Shown: piece after piece, positions 60,133 to 64,000 of the stretch
How the letters are laid out: every line of letters begins with the position of its first letter
How positions within the stretch are numbered: position 1 is the first letter of the stretch
DNA from: Talinum fruticosum
Lineage: Eukaryota; Streptophyta; Magnoliopsida; Caryophyllales; Talinaceae
NCBI GenBank assembly: GCA_021018815.1
Contig: JAITYX010000101.1
Location: 868,001-932,000 of the forward strand
DNA: 64,000 nucleotides
Direction: 5' to 3'
Translations under genes and position numbers: made by a program
Notes under the pieces: generated by a model
What the model was told of the DNA's origin: nothing
Databases searched by the model: none
The model's input: only the letters and a program-made list of their open reading frames with translations

Positions 60133-62208
60133 CCAAGAAATCCTCAACAAAATGGAGTAGTGGAGACGAAGAACCGAAATCTTGAAAAAATAGCTAGGAC
60201 AATGATGATTGAACAAAATCTACCCTACTATTTCCGGGCCGAGGCGAGTCAACACAACAAACTACACGTTAAACAGATGCCTCATCGGACCCATCCTGAA
60301 GAAAACTCCATACGAGCTCTACAAAGGGAAGAAACCCAACATTTCATACTTCAAACCCTTTGGATGTAAGTGCTTCGTTCACAACAATGGTAAGGATCGA
60401 CTGACCAAGTTTGATGCTCGGTCAAATGAAGGTATCTTTCTTGGTTATTCATATCTTAGCAAAGCATATCGTATTTTCAATGAAGGAACTAACAAAGTGG
60501 AAGAAAGCATCCACGTTGTGTTTGATGAGATTGAACAGGAAAAACCAAGTGAGTCAACATTCTCGGACTGAAGCTCAGCAGAGATGATGATCTTATGAAA
60601 ATGAGGTCATCAAGACTCAAATCAATGTCACTCGGAACGAAGAGACTCGGAACAACATGACTTAGAATGAGACCACTCAAGAGCCAGCTCGGAATGTTGA
60701 AGGTTGATCGGATGAACAAGCTCACTCATAACAGATATCGAAGATCAACCAATTCAACTTATAGATCCGGTGAATCAAAGAACAGTAGAGCATTCAAGTA
60801 TGCTTCTACTCACCTACCAAAAAACATATTATCTAACATTAATAGTGCGATAAGAGCTCGTTCCTCTCTTAAAAATCTATGTGCATTCTTTGCATTCATA
60901 TCATTAACTCGAACCCATAAATGCACTAGAGGCCCTAAATGAACCTGAATAGGTAGAGGCCATGCAAGAGGAGCTTAATCGATTTGAAAGAAACCAAGTT
61001 TGGACTTTGAGCAAATGACCTTCCGACCACCCAGTCATAGGAACCAAATGGGTTTTCAAGAACAAACTGGATGAAGGTGGGTTGGTAGTCGAAATAAGGC
61101 TAGACATGTGGCTCAAGGTTACAATCAAGAAGAAGGGATTGATTGTGGGGAAACCTTTGCACCTGTTGCCAAAATTGAAGCTATTAGAATCTTATTGGAG
61201 TTTGCATTTAGCATGAATATCAACTTATATCAAATGGATGTTAAATGTGCTTTTCAATGGTTTCATTGAAGAAGAAGTCTATGTTGAGCAACCCCTGGAT
61301 TTGAACATTCAAAATTTCCAAATCATGTTTTCAAATTGCAAAAAGCTCTTTATGGTCTTAAACAAGCTCCCGGAGCTTGGTATGAGAGACTGAGCAATTT
61401 CTTGGTTGAAAATGATTTTAGAAGAGGTCAGATTGACAAGACTCTTTTTATAAAAACCAAAGGGAAATACTTTCTTATTACTCGGATCTATGTTGATGAC
61501 ATAATTTTTTGAGCTACAAATGAAATTATGTGTCGAGATTTTTCTAAGTTAATGAGACAGAATTTCAAATGAGTATGATGGAAGAACTCAATTTCTTCCT
61601 TGATCTACAAATCAAGCAAGACAAACATGGCATCTATGTCCATCAATCAAAGTATACCAAGGAGCTTCTAAAGAAGTACAAACTTGAAGATGCGAAACAT
61701 GCAAGTAACACCTATGAGCAAGCAAGATAAAACTGGACTCGGACGAGAAAGGTAAAGTAGTAGATCGAAACACTACCGAGGTATGATTGGATCTTTGCTC
61801 TATCTTACTTCTAGTAGGCCAAACATAATGTTTCGTGTCTGTCTATGTGCAAGATTTCAAGCTAATCCAAAAGAATCACATCTCATTACGGTGAAGAGAA
61901 TATTCGGATGTCTTGTAGGGACTCAAAAATTTAGGTCTATAGTACTCAAGAGACTCGGAACTAACTCTTACTGGATACTCGGATGCTGACTATGCTGGGT
62001 ACAAAGTTGATAGAAAGGGCACTTCACGAGCCTGCCGGTTTCCGTGTCAATCCCCGATATCTTCGCACTCGAAAGAAGCAAAACTCGGTAGCTCTATCAA
62101 CTGTTAAAGTTGAGTATATTGCAATTGGAGTATGCCATGCTCGGATTTTATGGATAAAAACACTTGAGAGATCTATGACTTTAATTCAAATTAATTCCAA
62201 TCAAGTGT
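60133..62208 (+). pseudogene. copia integrase end, RT and RNase H (element E)
   Basis: It begins inside the integrase (NPQQNGVVETKNR) and continues through YKGKKPNISYFKPFGCKC, the IHVVFDE linker, and RT ([25 protein letters not shown] at 61489-61500). It runs on into RNase H (IGSLLYLTSSRPNIMF, NSVALSTVKVEYIA) up to the codons for Cys-Asp, where a solo LTR interrupts it. The 5' boundary against the gypsy pol is near 60133. It is very similar to 31190-32700 but keeps RNase H. Confidence 0.85.
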
Positions 62209-62213
62209 GATAA

Positions 62214-63494
62214 TGATGTGTAGTGGCGGAAAGCAAAGAAAATGAAGGGGAAACCGCAAGAAGCACAGCAAGGCGGAATGCAGCCTGCTTGCGCAATCTT
62301 GGCAGATTGGGGAAATGGAGGGGCAAAAGTGCTTGGTCTTGGCTGAAATTTGGTGGGAAGGATGGTAACTGGTAATGGTTGATTGTGACCAAGTTTTGTG
62401 AATTTTGGATAAGAGGAAGACCTTGATCTGCACGCCTGAAGTGAGCAGCGCTGGACTGGACGTACAGTGCTGACACCTTCTGTTTGGATCAAGGGTGGAG
62501 GACGGAGGGTTTCTTGGATGGAGCTGAAAATTGGAGGAATGGAAGTAGATGGACTGGAAGGATTGTGGTTAAAATTTGGAGTGAAATGGCTGGGTAGATT
62601 ATGAGTTATGGGATGGCAAAGTCGCTGGATAGTACCTTGACCCGAGCTCGGATACGTAAACACCACCGAGTGAATCAAGGGGCGCTCTCAAACGGTCCGG
62701 ATACGTGAAACACCACCGGGGTTTGGGAGACTCAAAGGACACCACCTAGATGCCAACCTAGGATACAGCTTTGAGGATTTAGAGGCTCGAGAAATCCATC
62801 TCGAAAAAGAGTATAACACTCAAGGTTTGTATATTCATCAAAAAGTGATTTTACAAGGAGTGTGCATGCTGAATATATAGACCCGCCATTACAACTAACC
62901 ATGCTGAAAATTGAAATTAACAAAGCTGAAAATTAAAGCAAAACAAAATGCTAACTAATTAGATGCTTTCCTCCTCTCCAAGTTAAGCTTGGATAAATCC
63001 TAGCCAAGTATTTGGGCATTTGGGAACATGTGGCTATGGTGCAATTTCCCTTGGCCAAGCTTTCTTCCAACCAACTCCCACTCGTGGTTAGTGCTTCTAG
63101 AATGCTCCTTGAAATATGTCTTTGGATGCTTCCCTTATGTGCATGGACATTCATCTTAGCCCTTGGACCGACCCTTGGTCATTATTTATGGACATGGCAA
63201 AAAATAGTAGCACTTGAAATAACTCTCGGCCGAGTTCATCCTTGCTCAAACATGAAAGGACTTTTTGGTGACTAACTTGTAACTAACTTCTCGTTCATGT
63301 CTCCATTGATGAACATTTATTTATAAACAAGAACATAAGGATTTTGATCTCCTTATCTAATCAACCTCCGGGATCCATCAAAAGGCTTGAAATCATGGAT
63401 ATATCAAATATTCCCGGTTCTTCCTTAATCATGCAAAACCCTTTAGGAGGGATATTTCTTAGCTCAAAATGTCTGGGCAGGCCACTTTCCATCG
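62214..63494 (-). repeat. solo LTR of the array/D family with GATAA duplication
   Basis: 1281 bases, TGATGTG to CATCG (the last base of CATCA mutated), flanked by GATAA at 62209-62213 and 63495-63499. Removing it restores the copia RNase H codons for C-D-N-Q-S-A-I, which proves the insertion site. It is a mosaic: 62214-62690 resembles the LTR at 47304-48530, while 62700-62990 is nearly identical to the array LTRs (compare 14330-14600). Confidence 0.93.
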
Positions 63495-63780
63495 GATAAT
63501 CAAAGTGCAATCAGCATCACCAACAATCCAGCTTCAACACTCAAAGACTAAGCATATTGAGGTCGGTATAATTTTCTCGAGAGATCATTCTGAAAAGGGT
63601 GATATTGAACTTGAATTCATTCCTACCAATCTTCAATTAGCTGATATCTTTACTAAGCTACTTAGTGAGGATCGGTTTTGCTTTATTAGGAATGAGCTTG
63701 GTATGATTAATACATTATTATGTGCTTTTCTGAGTAAGATTACTTTGTATGATTATGTGTTGTGTGCTTATTTTCTTTAA
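63495..63780 (+). pseudogene. copia RNase H C-terminus (element E, continued)
   Basis: Resumes after the solo LTR: DNQSAISITNN, then HIEV, then the conserved end FIPTNLQLADIFTK and SEDRFCFIRNELGM. A frame shift separates the two halves. It completes the RNase H domain begun at 61780. Confidence 0.85.
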
Positions 63781-64000
63781 TAGCCATTAGTTCGAGTTGA
63801 ACCAGTGATGCTGAGCTGATAGTTATTAGTTGTTTGCTATTTCCGAGTCACTCGTAAACTTAACTAAGTCGGACTCGGATTTTGAGAAAAATGGACATCA
63901 AACTTCCGAAATTATCCTAGATCGGAGGAGAATTTCATAAATTTCTTTTAAAATCTTTCTTTTTCTCTCTCTTTCTCGCGTGCATCGATCGGACAACTAG
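63781..64000 (+). other. 3' region of copia element E, runs off the window
   Basis: After the pol stop the DNA is T-rich with no PPT or LTR reached before the edge. The 3' LTR would lie beyond 64000. Confidence 0.5.

Overview
The window is plant nuclear DNA made almost entirely of transposable elements. Every protein family that can be read belongs to a plant transposon: Sirevirus-like Ty1/copia, chromodomain Ty3/gypsy, Tat/Ogre-like gypsy, ATHILA ORF1, a Mutator-like transposase, a CACTA end, a GRF zinc finger and an Ulp1-like protease. LTR retrotransposons here use initiator-tRNA-Met primer sites (TGGTATC...). The species cannot be named from this sequence. I see no rRNA, tRNA, CRISPR array or bacterial operon, and no ordinary host gene that I can support.

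Layout. 1-8724: three decayed minus-strand Ty1/copia pieces, abutting. 8725-12929: the end of a Ty3/gypsy chromovirus (integrase, chromodomain, PPT) with a 2.9-kb 3' LTR. 13380-34889: one plus-strand Sirevirus-like copia element delimited by a perfect 5-bp target duplication (TTCCT). Its 5' LTR was hit by a minus-strand gypsy-derived element that is now a tandem array LTR-int-LTR-int-LTR-int-LTR-(int), with a period of about 3.415 kb. Its gag-pol was hit by a plus-strand relative of the same family. A deletion with a TGAA overlap at 25780 joins the two insertions. 34890-39140: flank DNA, a CACTA-type end, a long foldback hairpin and a chromovirus LTR fragment. 39319-54416: an Ulp1-like protease gene, a GRF zinc-finger gene, an ATHILA-ORF1-like gene, a decayed mudrA transposase, a palindrome-rich minisatellite, two LTRs of the array family standing alone, and a Mutator-like MITE. 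54417-60132: a direct repeat of 34940-35260, a decayed plant-mobile-domain-like reading frame and a decayed Tat/Ogre-like gypsy pol. 60133-64000: a plus-strand copia pol interrupted by a third lone LTR with a perfect GATAA duplication.

The most interesting item is the gypsy-derived family (termini TGATG...CATCA). Its internal region keeps an aspartic protease but has lost RT, RNase H and integrase. In their place is an unrecognised frame that carries a repeated motif and is conserved between the array copies and the plus-strand relative. In all three array copies that retain it, the protease has Asn in place of the catalytic Asp. The array and the lone LTRs are the two expected products of LTR-LTR recombination, so the window holds both outcomes for one family. 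Most reading frames are broken. A systematic CAG/CTG versus CGG/CCG/CTCG variation between near-identical copies suggests that some breaks may be consensus errors at methylated CHG sites.
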